The translations under genes were made by a program, and so were the position numbers. From positions 1 through 64,000 of the forward strand of contig JAKEKT010000108.1 in assembly GCA_021495925.1 (NCBI GenBank): DNA of 64,000 bases. Reading direction: 5' to 3'. The notes under the pieces are model-generated. The model made no database searches and was not told where the DNA came from. It worked only from the letters and a program-made list of their open reading frames with translations. This DNA comes from Diplodia intermedia (Eukaryota > Ascomycota > Dothideomycetes > Botryosphaeriales > Botryosphaeriaceae). Shown here piece by piece: positions 37,030-49,662 of this stretch (positions are counted from its first letter, which is position 1; each line of letters begins with the position of its first letter).

Positions 37030-38720
37030 ACGAAGACACTATAGAATAAGCCATTCGCGATCTTATCTATAAGAAAGTTTTCGCTTAGAAAAGAAGAGAA
37101 CGACTCTCTAGAGCGGGTCTTTTCGGCGGCGAAGCCCTACTACCCTCTAAATACTACTACGATTTCGATACTAATAAGAACCCCGTAATCTATACCTCGG
37201 CCGTATAGAGATTCTACTTCTCCTTCGCCCCCTTCGAAGCCGATTTAAAGCTTTATTACTAACGTTATCGAAACCGCGACTCTAGCCCTAACGAAGAATC
37301 TAACTTCTATACTAGAAGTAATAAGTTTAAAGCCGAAGACATCGGCTACTTCGATCTATATCTCGTTCTCTACGAAGACGACGACGATGATCTAGTAGAA
37401 CGAAAAGAAAAGTTCTATTATCGTAACGTTCGATAATTTCTTAAAGCTATTAAAAGCGAACTCTTCGCTATCTCGAGCGAAACGGTTCGACGAAACCTCT
37501 AACGTTATCTAAAAGGCTTCGCCTAGGCATAGTACGTAGGCTAACTTATAATCTAGTAGCGTAGACACCTATAAGAGGGCTTCGAAATTCGACGCTAGGC
37601 CGTCTAACTTACTAAACGCTTCCGAAGACAACTATTAGAGGCCTAGCGCGAACTTCGTAATAAGCGATTCGAAATCGACGAGATTAGAAAGAATAAACTA
37701 ATCGGGCGATTTATTATCGAATACGTCCGCCTAGCACGAGATGTCGATATAACTACTACCGAGGGTTAGCTCTTATAAGCCTACGATCGAATTTACGTCT
37801 AGTTTCGACGTAATCTATCTTTCCCGAACGCCGCGACGTCGCTCGATAGATATATTCGCTAGACGGAATAGCGCTAAATCCTCTAGTACGATATAGTAAA
37901 AGACGCCGATAAGTAGAAACGAACCTACGTAGCGAAGAGACGTAGAGAACGAAAACGTTTTAATCTCTAATCTTTCTACTAGCGTGATTAACTAAGAAAT
38001 AAGGTGCGCGACTAAGATATAGAGCGCGATAAATATCGCGACCGTAAACGAGATCGAGACCGCGATAGAAACTAAGATAGAGAGCGCGATAAGAATCGCG
38101 ATTCGAAACGAAACATAGGGCGAGACCGCGGCCGCGACCAATACCGAGATCGCGTACGAGACTATAAGCGAGACCGATTTAGAGGCCTAAATAAGAATAA
38201 GAACTATAACGAGAAACGCTCTAAGAATACTAGAAAACGCGATTATAGCGATAGGCGCAACCGTAGTATACGACGAAACGATACTAAGTCTAAACCCGCA
38301 TACGCCTATTACGTCGACCCCGCTTAGCTATTCGCCTCGCGAACCCTCTCCGAAACCCCCCCCTCGAACTTAGATTTCGAATATCGACCCGACTTTCTAC
38401 TAGATTAGAACCACTAATCCTTCAATTCGGAATTCGAAAACTCTATTACCTTCGCCGGGCACGTTAAGACGATATCTAAGTCTATTATTATCTCTTTATA
38501 TTACGCCGTCGCCTCTACACCATCTAATATCGAGGACCGCACACCCCCCCCTATTATAAACGCCATAATATCGGCTAACTATAAGCCCTTTCTACCCCCT
38601 AGCGCATTACTACCGACACTACTCTATATATGCGAATAATGTAATACCGGCTTTCTCTTTAATAACTAGCTACACGCGCATATTAGAACGAAATATAATA
38701 CTAAACGAAAACCCTCGACA
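37030..38720 (+). pseudogene. Gag-like region of the Gypsy element
   Basis: Ignoring RIP-type stops, one frame reads a Gag-like protein. A helical region comes first, then a long Arg/Asp-rich stretch (alternating RDRD-type words, about 37,990-38,200). Near the end is a C2H2 zinc-finger-like motif (Cys-x2-Cys at about 38,629, His-x-His at about 38,673). Gag would form the particle that packages the element's RNA. The start is not resolved and may lie several hundred bases upstream. Confidence 0.6.
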
Positions 38721-38849
38721 TCGCGTTACGTAGGCACCGCGACACCCCTCTAACGCGTAACGTAAAAGCTTAATCCATCGATATCTAATCTTAAAATAGT
38801 ACTAGAGAAGTCTACTACGATTCTTTACTTCTTAGTCCCGCCCGAATCG

Positions 38850-41800
38850 AAGCTCGAATAGAGATTTAGAAACTAGAGCTACGTAGTCGCCCGAGCACGT
38901 CTCGGAGAAGCCCCGAAGAAAATAGAGTATATTTTAGATATAGGCTATACTATATTAATTACCGATTAGACTGCCCTTCGAAAAGCCGGTATAACGTATT
39001 AACTAATTCGAACTACTAGAATCGCGGTCGAGGGCATCGACGGATAAGTAATAACTAGTAACTAGTTCTATATTCTTTTCTTTATCTTCCGGGCATAGAC
39101 TAAAGAAATATAGATACGAGTCTTATTTCTACGCGAGATACACCTCGTATAAAACTACGGAGGAGCTACTCTAATCGGAATAGATATTATCGCACTAGAG
39201 AATATTATTATCGACGTAGCTAACGAAGTCGTAATAATCGAAAGCTATAAAAACGCTAAGATCTTAATCTTCGTACGAACTCGACCTTAAGGCCGCATAC
39301 GAAACCTTCTCGCTAGGGCGAGCGAAGATATAATTCTACCCGCTCTTTTTATCTTTCTAGTACGAATCTACCTCGCTAAGTCTCTACCCTCCGAAAGGCA
39401 CTTCGAATTTATTCCCACGCCCGTTTTAAACTAATTCTAACAAGCCTCTAAGGCTATACCCTATACCTACATTCTAGATCGAAATATAGACGCGGTCTAG
39501 ATATAAAACGATTTCGATAAGCAAATTACCATCTCTAGAAAGCGCCTACTAGAAAAAATATTCGATTATAAAATTACTCGCGTCTAAAAAATCCGCCCAT
39601 AGCACTACGTAGTAGCCGGCTTCGACGCCGATAAAATTAATTTCGAGCTCGAGAAACGCCTTTCTAACGGAGTAACTATTTACGGTTATCTAGATATACG
39701 ACGAGCCCTAGTTATAATTATAGAAAAATACTCTAAAGTGTAAAGAGATAACCTAGACTTCGCGAAGGTCCTCGTCGAATAAGAAATGGCCATACTACTT
39801 AAAGTAGAATAAGAACGCGATATAAAGCTTACTACTAAGATATACCTCTTATCCGCAAAAGATAGGGCCGTAGTCGACGAAACATTCGATAAGCTCTATA
39901 AATAGAAGAAACTAGACTAGACACGGACCTATATCGTATTCGAATACCCGGTATTCGTAGTCTAGAAAAGACTACTTAAAGACGGCGAATAAATCGAGAA
40001 ACCCCGCGTAGTCGTAGATATTAGAGGCCTTAACCGAATATTCGAGAAGGACTCTTACTCTCTTTCGGCCTAAGGCGATATTATTAACGCCGTACGAGGC
40101 TATAATTTTATATTTATAATAGACGTAACTTTCTTCTTCTACTAATAGCGCATTAAAAAGAAGAATCGCTATAAGCTTACCGTTAACTTCTACCGCGGCT
40201 AAGAATCCTTTAACGTAGTAATAATAGAATATATTAACTTCGAATTATATAGCTAACGATAATTCGACGCTATTCTTCGCGAATTTCGAACCTTCTATAG
40301 AGCGTACATCGACGACGTAATAGTCTTCGATAAAATACTATAATAACATCTTCGATATCTCGACCGCGTACTCGTAAAAATAAACGAATACGATATTATA
40401 ATATCTTCGGTAAAAAGCTTTATCGGATATCTATACGCGAAGCTACTAGGCTAAAAGGTGAACGCCTTCGGCCTAGCCTCTATCGAGAAACGCACGAAGG
40501 CTATCGTCGAAATGCCTTTTCTAAACATACTAAAGAACCTCGAGCACTAGATAGAAGTAATTAGATTCCTCTAATCTAAAATATTATACTACGCATAGAT
40601 TATTAAGCCGCTAACGGATTATAAAACGAAGCTCTTAAAAAAGAGTCTAATTAAGAATAATGCTAGACTCGCCTTTACTAAGAAAATAAAGGTTATCTCT
40701 AAAGCTAACCGTAGAGCCGCCTTTAAAGCTATTTAAGAACACCTTAAAGACCCTCTATAGCTCGTGTATTACGATTCTAATAGGCGTCTCTACGTCGACG
40801 TCGACTCTTCTAAAAAGGGAATCGGCGTTCTCGTCTATTACGTTAAGGGCGACCCGGAACTACGCCTAGCCGACGGTAAGGTCTAGCCGTAGAATAATAA
40901 TAAAATCGAGCCTATAATGTTTCTATCTCGTATCCTAAAGCTAGCCGAGACCAGATACTAGCCCACTAAATTAGAGGTAGCCGGAATCGTATAAACCCTA
41001 CGAAAAATTAAATATCTACTATACGTAGATATTAGCAACGATGCCTATTTCTTTATAGACTACTACGCCGTCACCTTTATCGCGAAGTACTATAACCTTT
41101 AAACGACCTCCGTAACCGATAAGATAAATCTTAAACTCGTTACCGCTAGCTAGTATATCTCTTAATTTCGGCTTAAGGTCTTCTACCGCCCCGAAAAAAT
41201 ATATCTAGTGCCCGACGCTCTTAGCCGCCTTATTAGCGAGGTAGTAAAGCCTCTAGACGCGGAACTCGAAATACTAGACCCGGTTTACGTTTTCTTAGTT
41301 ATAGTCGTCGAAATGTTCGACGACCTTAAAGCTCGTATACGGGCCGGGTATTAGTAAGACCGTTACTAGCGAAACATTCTTAAAGTAATGGCTACGATCC
41401 GTATTATCGACCAAAAGAAGAATAAATAACGAGCCACTAAGAAACTTACTAATACTACCGCAAACTATATTAACGAAGAAGAATAAGACGAACGCGAAGT
41501 ATAAAGCCTAGTACCGCTAATAGCCGAAAATATATCTATAGAGAATAATATACTAATTAATCTTATAGACGCATTAACACACGTACTACTAAACTCTAAG
41601 CCCGCGCGAGTCGAGATCCGCATTCTAATACGGTAAACCTTATAGTAACCCTACGTCGGTAGGTCTAGTTAGCCATTACTATAAAACGAACCTTTATCGC
41701 CTCGCGCTACTAGAAGAGTAGAGGAACGCGATACGACTAGACTTAGAAGGTTTACTAGAGCCTTATATATTAACTCTATATATATATAGAAGAATAACGA

Positions 41801-43340
41801 GCCTTTCGAAGCTATATAGGGCCTTCGCTTCTTTCTACGCAACGGGCTAATATACTATGTCGACCCCGAAGACGGTCGCCATCGATTATATATTTCGAAA
41901 AGCGTAGAGAAAGAAGTCTTCGAAATGGCTTACGACGCGTAGTATTACGAAGGCTTCTAGCGCATCTATAATCGGATCCGAACCGCCGTCTTTATTAAGA
42001 AGCTTATAAGAAAGCTATAAGCATATCTAAAATATTATTCTATCTACTAAGTCTACTTAACTAAGCGCCACGCCCTCTACGGAGAGCTCTATCCCATCTA
42101 AAGCCCCGCCGCCCCGCGAGAGATTTAAACTATAGACTTTATCGTAAAGCTTTCTTCTATTAAGAGGGGCTACGACATACTACTCTTTATTACCTATAAA
42201 ATTACTAAGAAAATCCTCCTCGTAAAAGATAAGAAAGATTAGACAGCCTAAGACTAGACTAATAAGTACGTTCGAAAAATACTTTTCTAAGAATAGAGAC
42301 TCCCCCGTATCTAGATCACCGATCGCGATCCGCGATTCACTTCTAATTTTTAGAAACAAGCCTATAAGAAAATGGGAATTAAATAATATATAATAACGAC
42401 ATATTACCTCTAAGCCGACGGTTAATCGGAGAGAACAAACTAGACCGTCGAGATCGCGATTAGATATTACGTTATTATATACTCGGATAGTAAATAAACT
42501 ATAATTCTATCGTATCTATAGGCCTTTCTTAATAACGTAATAAACGTCACGATCGGATTTTCCTCTAACTAATTACTATTCGGCGCGAACTCTAGAATCG
42601 ATCTACTATCCGCTCTCGCCGACTCTCTATACGATCGCGAATAGTATCGCGACGCCGCGCGTCGAGAGGCTAACGAAGCTATATTCTTCGTAGCTATTAA
42701 ATAGAAAAAACGATACGACGCGAAATATAAGCCTCTACGACTTCGTAAGGGCGATAAGATATTTATACGCCTTTACTAGAAATATAAAGCCCTCGAACAC
42801 GCCGACCGAAAATTTTTATACTAACGAATAGAACCCTTTCCGATTAAGAACACCGTCGAAAAACTAGCCTACGAAATCTAGATACCCCTAAACTAGAGAA
42901 TCCATTCGGTGATATCGGTCGTCTACCTCGAACCGGCCCCCCGCGAACCGAATCCCTACGGCCGTAACGAATACCCCGAGCTAGAACTAATAGTAGAATA
43001 GAACGCCGAAGACCCCCTCTACGTTATCTCTAGAATCTTAGACCGCCGCACTACCTCGACACACGGACAGACTAAGAGAAAATACCTAATATAATAGAAA
43101 GATTAGAGCCCCGCCTATAATAGCTAGATTATCGAGAAAGCCCTATTCGGCGCTAAAGACATAGTTCGCGACTATAACGAATAGTATCTAGATACCATAT
43201 TACGATCTAAGCGAGCCATAGTACGAGCCGCTAAACGAAACTAAAAGCCTACTCTAGCTATAGTTATAGAATCGCTTACCCTTCACGAATAAGCGATTAA
43301 TAATAGAATAACTAGCCCTCGACTAGTAGTTATCTTTTCT
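38850..43340 (+). pseudogene. Pol region: protease, RT, RNase H, integrase, chromodomain
   Basis: The domain order is that of Ty3/Gypsy. A protease-like ILDIGYT motif lies near 38,930. The reverse transcriptase catalytic motif YIDDV is at 40,305-40,319, followed by an Asp-containing RNase H region (VDVDSS about 40,795) and the LSR...AE-RY-PT block near 40,930. The integrase has a DFI...D motif and ITDRDPRFTS at about 42,315, then the SERTN motif about 42,430. After the integrase, near 43,010-43,190, a VISRILDRR...KYLI...YNSWIIE-like pattern matches a chromodomain of the chromovirus type, which steers integration to modified histones (one Trp is inferred through a stop). Every part is interrupted by TAA/TAG, so no product is expected. 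Confidence 0.8.
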
Positions 43341-43419
43341 CCCGCTATAATAACGATTACGCGTTACGACTACGTTATCTATCTAACTACCTCTTAAACG
43401 CGCCGTCCCCTCGCGTTTT

Positions 43420-46060
43420 ATTTATAATAAATAATACCCGCTTTCTCTTTCTAGAAACGCGACCTTACTTCGCGATCTAAGAATCTTCTATAAACGTTTA
43501 ACTACTACCCCGCGAATAGAAGATCTTCGTTCGTCTATTTCTAGAAATATTTAGAACCACCCTCGTCGACGCGAGTTACCTCGCCGAAGCCGCATACGCG
43601 GTCTCTATAATTCGTATCGTTATAATACTCGAATCTATACTTCTTCTCTCTCTCGACGAACCTTCTTCTATAGATCTATTTTTAAATGTTTTTAACTATC
43701 TTACTAGCGAGGCTAACGGTCTTTAGCCCTACCTTAATTACGCCTACGCCGACGCATTCGCGACACGCTAGGCCGGCTATAGAGACTACTTACTAGAGCT
43801 CTAAGTCCGACCTATAACCCCTCTACTAGCCCCTTTCCACTACGTTCTTGCGGCCTTCGCATAATTCCTATCTAAAATCGCGATCCGACACGAAGTCCGG
43901 CGTACTATTTAGTAGAAGACCCGTAACGTAAAACGCGACTCGAATAACTAGCCCGTCGCCGTATATAGCGAGAATAGCGACGAGTCTAGCGCTTTTTCCT
44001 TCGTTATCTAACGCGACGGTACTATTTCCCCGTTTCTCGATTCTAACTCGATCGAGCAAATTAACCTTACTCTAGACCCCCTAACTAGTTCGAAAAGCCC
44101 TTTCGACTTCGCGATACGCGATAGCACTTCGTGTTCTTTACCTACGATTCGAGATTCTTAACTTATAGTAATTCCACCTTCCGACGAAACTATACCCGCC
44201 GCGTAGGGCATTCGCTTTTCGATTTAGACCTTCGGCTAGTCGGCGGTAAACCCGCTAAATCGGGCCTTCTAGGCCACCGGGACGTCTAAGTCCTTAATAA
44301 CTATTTAAGAGATAGCCTTATTCTCGATTTACGACACGCCTATACGAGTAACTCTCGACTTTCTTCCTCCGGCGAACGTTTTATTATCTTCTAACATCGC
44401 GTTCTAGCTACTCTAGCTAGTTTACGAAACTAACCTAATCGGTAAAAGAAATCTATATCGTTATTAGCCGAGAAACTTTAACTTCTCCGGCGAGCCTACG
44501 CGAAATATTAAGCCCTAAGGCGCCCCCGCCCTACTTAGTAAGCCTAACGGCACTATCGAATACGCCGCCTTCGGCTTCTATATATTTATAGGCTAAGATG
44601 GACTCCTTATTAATAATTCTAACCTCGACGTAGCGAGGTTAGCGATGTTCTAGATTCGTAGCGAATATAAGGCTAAGGGCTTTTATATTATAATATAGGG
44701 TTCTTTCGATCGTATTAATATAGATTAATACTAGTTCTAGCTAGACTTCGAGAGAAAGAATAGAGACGTAATTCTTATTACCGTCTAATAGAGCGAGTTT
44801 TTCTAATACTATATCGAATACTAAGAGTATCTTCTCTTCTAGCGCTTCTCTATCTATCTAAGCCTATAGCCGTATATCTAAGCCGTTAAAAAAACGAAGA
44901 ACAAGGGCTACTAGGCTAAACGCGAAGCCTTTAACCTACTTCTTTCTATATCGAAACGAATCGCCGTATAGCGGACCTCGTTCTAACCCGACTCGTATCG
45001 CGACTTCGCCGACCTAGCGAAGTTTATGGCCGCTCTTATTCTCTTAGAGGACGCGTTTCTAGACCGTATAATCTACGTAGTAGGCGACCCTTCTAAGTTC
45101 TTTAACTCCCGCAACGAATTTTAAGCCTAGCTAAGAGATAACGGGGCTACGGTCTCTAAAAACCCCCGCCCGAACACTACGCTAGTTATTAAGGAACTTA
45201 ACGCCCCGAGAAACCTTCTCTATATAGTAATCTTAGCCGAGGTTACGTCGTTCGAAAACTTTATAAACGACGCTTGCTAACTCGCCGCTCTCTTCTAGAA
45301 TAAGAAACTTTAAGTTAACGACCCCGAAACGTTAGTTATAGAGCCCTTCTAGTTTCCCGTTACGCTAAATAAGCGCTTCGCCACGCAAATTATCTAGTTC
45401 TTTCCCGCGACCGGGAGCGCTAGAAACGCGTAACTCGAGCGCTTCGGCATCTAGGTTATTAATTAGATAGGAAAGACTTACGAGTCTAGTATTATTAGAC
45501 TAGGTACCTCGGCCTAGAAGGCTCTTAACGCTACGGTCGATCGCTCTATAATTCTACTTAATAGACTCGCGGCCGCTAATACCGACCCGAAGACCCTTAG
45601 AATCGCTACCACCTTAAGAAACGAGATAATAAAGATAGCTAATAGCGCTACTAATATCTAGAATGCTATTACCGCTAATCTATTCTATAATGTCGAAAAC
45701 GTCGTCCGCGTTATCGCCCTTTACGGGGATAAGCTTTCGGACGATACCATTAAAGATATTCTTAAAGCGGGCGCCAATACGACACGTAGAAACCCTAAAT
45801 CCATGCTAATCGCCGAACCTAGAGTATGGTTAGAACCTATCCCCGAAAATAATAGGGGCCTTAAGAAAGACATCGAAAACGAGACTACGACCCCCGCTAG
45901 TTACTAGATTCTAAAGCTAACGCTAGACCCCGTATTACCCTCGAAGCTCGTAGGCTCCCCGTTTAAAAGAAATAAGGCTAACGCACGTCTAGACCTCTAG
46001 AAACCCGTAACTATCTTCTCTAATCTAATTTAAATTACCTATCGCCTAGGAAGATCGAGG
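43420..46060 (+). pseudogene. Extra long reading frame after pol, unrecognised
   Basis: Between the chromodomain and the 3' LTR one frame runs for about 880 codons. Its only stops are TAA and TAG; no TGA was seen in it. Where the codons are intact the reading has ordinary protein composition, with hydrophobic, charged and aromatic residues in balance (for example SYLAEAAYAVSIIRIV near 43,585 and DLAKFMAALILLEDAF near 45,020). This is what RIP of Gln codons in a real coding frame would leave. I recognise no domain. There is no clear signal peptide or fusion-protein layout, so an envelope gene is not supported. It could be an accessory gene of the element, a captured host gene, or a captured viral gene. 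Confidence 0.6.
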
Positions 46061-46482
46061 CGTAAAACTATACCATCTAACTCGACTATTAATAATCTAG
46101 TTATTTCCGTCTTCTTTATTAGAAATTTAACTTCTCGTAGGCGATCTCTAACTATTTTACTCTCGTTTTTCCCAACGTCTACACCCGCCTACTAGCGGTA
46201 ACTAGACTAGAAGATTATAGCTTATAATATCTTTTTCTTAGAACTACTACTCTAATTTTTCTTACTACCTTTTCTATTTTCCCGTTTTCTTACTTTTCGA
46301 AAGCGTAGCGACGCTGCTAGTACCGTATACTATCGAGTAATATTAGGACATAGCTAACGTAACAATAATCCTTCGTGCTAGTTCTTTTCGTTATAGTAAT
46401 AAGTTTCTACTACTCTTTATATTTCTTTACCACCTCTTCTATATAACGAATTACGATTCGTTAAAAGCCGTACCTCGAAAGA

Positions 46483-46956
46483 TGTTACGATTCTAATCTA
46501 AGGCTTACTAGCCTATAGACCGACATCTTAATAAGTAAGATCCGCATATTACGATTTAAAGAACCCGATCTAAGCATCGGGATTCTTAAATTACGATTCT
46601 AGATCGGGATTTAGAAATCGGGATTCTAGATCGGGATCTATAAATCGGGATCCTAAATCGGGATCCATAAATCGGGATTCATAAATCGGGATTCTAAATC
46701 GGGATCCATAAATCGGAATTCTAAATCGGAATTTAGAAATTAGAGATTCTAAATCGGGATTTAGAAATCCGAATTCTAGAATTAGCATTCTAGAAGAAGA
46801 TTAGATTTCTAAAGAGAAATCTAAGATTCTATAGATTAGATTCTTATTCTAGACTCTATCTATAAAATAGATTCGTGTCTCTTAAAGATACGGTAGAATT
46901 ATTATCTTTTTAGTCTTTATATTTTAAAATTACTTCTATGCATCGTAATCCTACTA
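46483..46956 (+). repeat. 3' LTR of the Gypsy element, 474 bp
   Basis: Begins TGTTACGATTC and ends CCTACTA: the canonical CA end has become TA, a RIP-type change absent from the 5' LTR. Same length as the 5' LTR, with scattered C/T and G/A differences. Followed by the GATAA duplication. Confidence 0.93.
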
Positions 46957-49056
46957 GATAAGCCTTAACTAGACTATATCTATTATAGCGAATCTTTCTA
47001 TTCTTCGATTAAAACTAGAAGCTCGATCTAAACTATAGTAGTCGAACGAGCTTTTAAAAGAACGAAGACGACTATAAAGAGAGACTAATACTTTTAAATC
47101 TCTACGTACGAAAGAGAATAAGCGAAGATACTTAAATAGCTAAAATATCTACTTTAAAGCGATTAAGAGGGCTAAACGCGAATACTAAAATTCTTTTCTA
47201 AAAAAAGAAACTCTTAAGACTATCTTTAAGACTATAGCTTATACTAAGTCTAGAACGTATACTAGAATCTCTAAGATTAGCTACGATACGTATACGAAAA
47301 AACGTCTAGAAGATAGTTTTAAAAAAAAGTATTTAGTTTTTAAAAAAAGACTCTTTTTATTATCTTCTTCTATTATCTCTTTTAACTAGTAAAGCTACGT
47401 CTTTAAACGCTAGAACTAGTTAAAGCTTAGTTTAAGAGAAATTAAGAATACGTACTCTACGTAAATTAAAGAAAAAACGCCGGGACTAAACGCTATTATA
47501 TAAGAGATTATTACTTATACGTTTAGAGCGAAGTCTAGCGCCTTTATTAAGATCTTTTCTACGCTATTCGCCTATAAATATTATTCTACGGGCTAGCGTA
47601 CGGCTACTAGAGTAATTCTAAGTAAGAAAAAGAGTAATATTATAAACTTAAAGTTCTATCGTATTATTTCTCTTCTTAATTATCTTAAAAAAGTACTAGA
47701 ACGAATTATAATTAAAAGACTAAACTATTTAGCGAAGATCTTCGATCTTCTTTACTATACTTAAATTAGAGAAAGATTAAAGAAATTCGCGATCGATATT
47801 ATAATACTTTTATTAAATAAAGTAGAGAAGAACTATCGTCTTAAATATAAAATCTTTATACTTTTTCTTAATATTAAAAGTGTCTTTAACTACGTAATTA
47901 AAGAATAACTTCTAGCTATAATAGCTTAAATTAGTATACTAATTAATCTACTCGCGTAGATAAAATTATTTATATCTATATAAATACTAAGCCTCGCGTT
48001 TAACGAAGAGAAGAAAGAGTTTAGTTTAATAAAGATAAATATTTTATAAGAAAGCTTAGTCTTATTTATTCTCTTTCTAATCTATCTTTAAGAGTTATTT
48101 CTCGTCTCTAAAGCTTCGTTTCTCTCTTATATCGATAATATTACGCTTATAGCTAGCTTTAATAGCTAGAAACGTAATAAGACGATTCTAAAGAAGAAGA
48201 CGAATAAACTCTATACGCGAAAATAAAAAAACTATATTAAATTCGATCTAAAAAAGACGAAGCTTATTTACTTTATTTATTCTTTTAAGAAAGACTCGAA
48301 ATCTTATTCTATTTTAATTACGCTTTCTACGAGAAACGTAATAGAATCTAAAGAATAGATTAAATAGCTAGAAATTTACTTTAACTACGGGTTTATCTTT
48401 AAGACGTACGTGTCTAAAAGAATTAGCTAGACTTATTCGATCTTCTATCGTCTCTCTAGACTAGTTAACGTTAAGAGAGGGCTTTTCTTCTACGTAATTC
48501 GCTAGCTATATCTAGCTTACGTTACTACGATTATAGACTACGGCTTTAAAATCTACTAGAAAAATTAGAGATAGTTTATTCGCTAATTTAGAGTTCTTTA
48601 GAATCTTATTCTACGAAAGATTCTAGAGGTTTTTAAGACTATTTCTATAATTTCTCTAGAAATAGAGAGTAAAATTCTACTAGCGAATATTCGTTTAAAT
48701 AAGCGGTTACGAAAATATACTCTTAGAACGAATTTACTCGAAGAATCTTATTCTATTTAAATTAAACTAGAGAAGATTAATCTAGATTAACGGGTTTTAG
48801 ATAGATCTATATAGTTAGAGAAGATTAAACTTCTTTTAAAAACGTAATCTACGTCTTTAAAAGTAGTTAAACTCTTCTACTTTTCGCTATAGTTACTCGA
48901 ACTACTCTATTCGACTACGGTTAGCCTCTTAAATAAAGAGAAGTAGACTAAGACCTACGCGCTTAAAGTTAAGAAGATATTCTCTAATTTAAGAGACCTC
49001 GTCTCTAATAGTTCTAGACTCTAGAGGGACGTTAAACTAAATAAATAAATAAATAT
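46957..49056 (+). mobile_element. Tad-like LINE, copy D, 3' part
   Basis: Resumes the LINE exactly where it stopped at 35,203 (GATAAGCCTTAACTAG, compare copy B near 29,050). It carries the reverse transcriptase region (about 48,120-48,160) and ends with ACTCTAGAGGGACGTTAAAC and a TAAATAAATAAATA tail (49,039-49,056). Compared with copy B, much of the RNase H region (about 31,090-32,580 in B) is missing before the tail, an internal deletion. Confidence 0.7.
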
Positions 49057-49189
49057 AGGCTAGTAGCCCTTATAAATACGTTGCTTTAAGTAGCCCTTAG
49101 TAGCACGTGTTTTTAACAACCATAGTAACATAACCACTACTAAGCTTAGCCTAGCTCTTTAGCAGGCAAGGAACACGAACATCAACACC

Positions 49190-49560
49190 AACAGCACGAT
49201 TCACGGTGCTACTAGCAAGCAGGATCAACATGGCGACTCACGGCCAGGATCAACACCAAAGCGACTCACGGCTACGGTGAACAACAGCAGGCAGCACGAT
49301 TCACGGTGCAACAATAGCAGGCGGCACGATTCACGGTGCTGCTAGCAAGCAGGATCAACATGGCGACTCACGGCTCTCACCACCAGCAGAATCAACATGG
49401 CGACTCACGGCCAGGATCAACACCACCAACATGGCGACTCACGGCTAGGGTGAACAACACTAGCAGGACGACTTACGGTCCTCACCACCAACATGGCGAC
49501 TCACGGCTGCGGTGAACAACAGCAGGCGGCACGATTCACGGTGCTGCAAGCAAGGCAGAT
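49190..49560. repeat. Interspersed short repeats inside the outer element
   Basis: Two words alternate many times, GGCGACTCACGG and GCACGATTCACGGTG, separated by variable CAACA-rich spacers. The stretch is GC-normal and keeps CpA, so RIP has not touched it. No reading frame or function is evident. Confidence 0.8.
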
Positions 49561-49662
49561 ACGGCAAGGCACGGCAAGGCGGGCAGGCAAGGCATAGCAA
49601 GAACCTCAACACCACGCCAAGGATCACGACCTTCCTTAAGAAGCAAGCTCGTGGGAGGGTGT

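Larger units (their letters stand above)
35204..46956 (+). mobile_element. Ty3/Gypsy retrotransposon with chromodomain and an extra 3' ORF
   Basis: An 11,753-bp element with 474-bp LTRs and a 5-bp GATAA duplication, inserted in LINE copy D. In order it encodes a Gag-like protein, then protease, reverse transcriptase, RNase H, integrase and a chromodomain-like end, then a further long reading frame before the 3' LTR. This is large for a fungal Gypsy element, mainly because of the extra frame. All frames carry many TAA/TAG stops and no long open frame remains, yet CpA and TpG still occur here and there and the base composition is less AT-rich than in the LINEs. RIP has hit it less, which fits a younger insertion. 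Confidence 0.92.
16230..49056. other. RIP-mutated repeat island
   Basis: From about 16.23 kb the base composition turns strongly AT-rich and no long frames remain until 49.6 kb. By eye, CpA and its complement TpG are almost absent from the LINE-derived parts, while CpG and TpA are common: the footprint of repeat-induced point mutation (C to T, mainly at CpA) driven close to saturation. Stops in recognisable coding stretches are nearly all TAA or TAG, as expected from CAA/CAG. The right border is sharp at the LINE tail near 49,056. The left border reaches past the outer element into single-copy sequence. The 35.2-47.0 kb part is less AT-rich. Confidence 0.9.

Noticed and set aside
43420..46060. 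Envelope gene making the element an endogenous retrovirus-like form
   Set aside because: No signal peptide, fusion peptide or C-terminal membrane anchor is visible in the frame; left as unrecognised.
46591..46788. 65-codon minus-strand frame with repeated PDLESRF-like words
   Set aside because: It is the translation of the short repeat array in the Gypsy 3' LTR, not a protein gene.
16230..49056. Mitochondrial or centromeric DNA as cause of the AT-rich block
   Set aside because: Recognisable LINE and Gypsy coding sequence with CpA-specific loss explains the AT content; no mitochondrial genes or satellite arrays are seen.
49190..49560. CRISPR-like array
   Set aside because: Repeat words are short, uneven and of two kinds, spacers are low-complexity, and the genome is eukaryotic.
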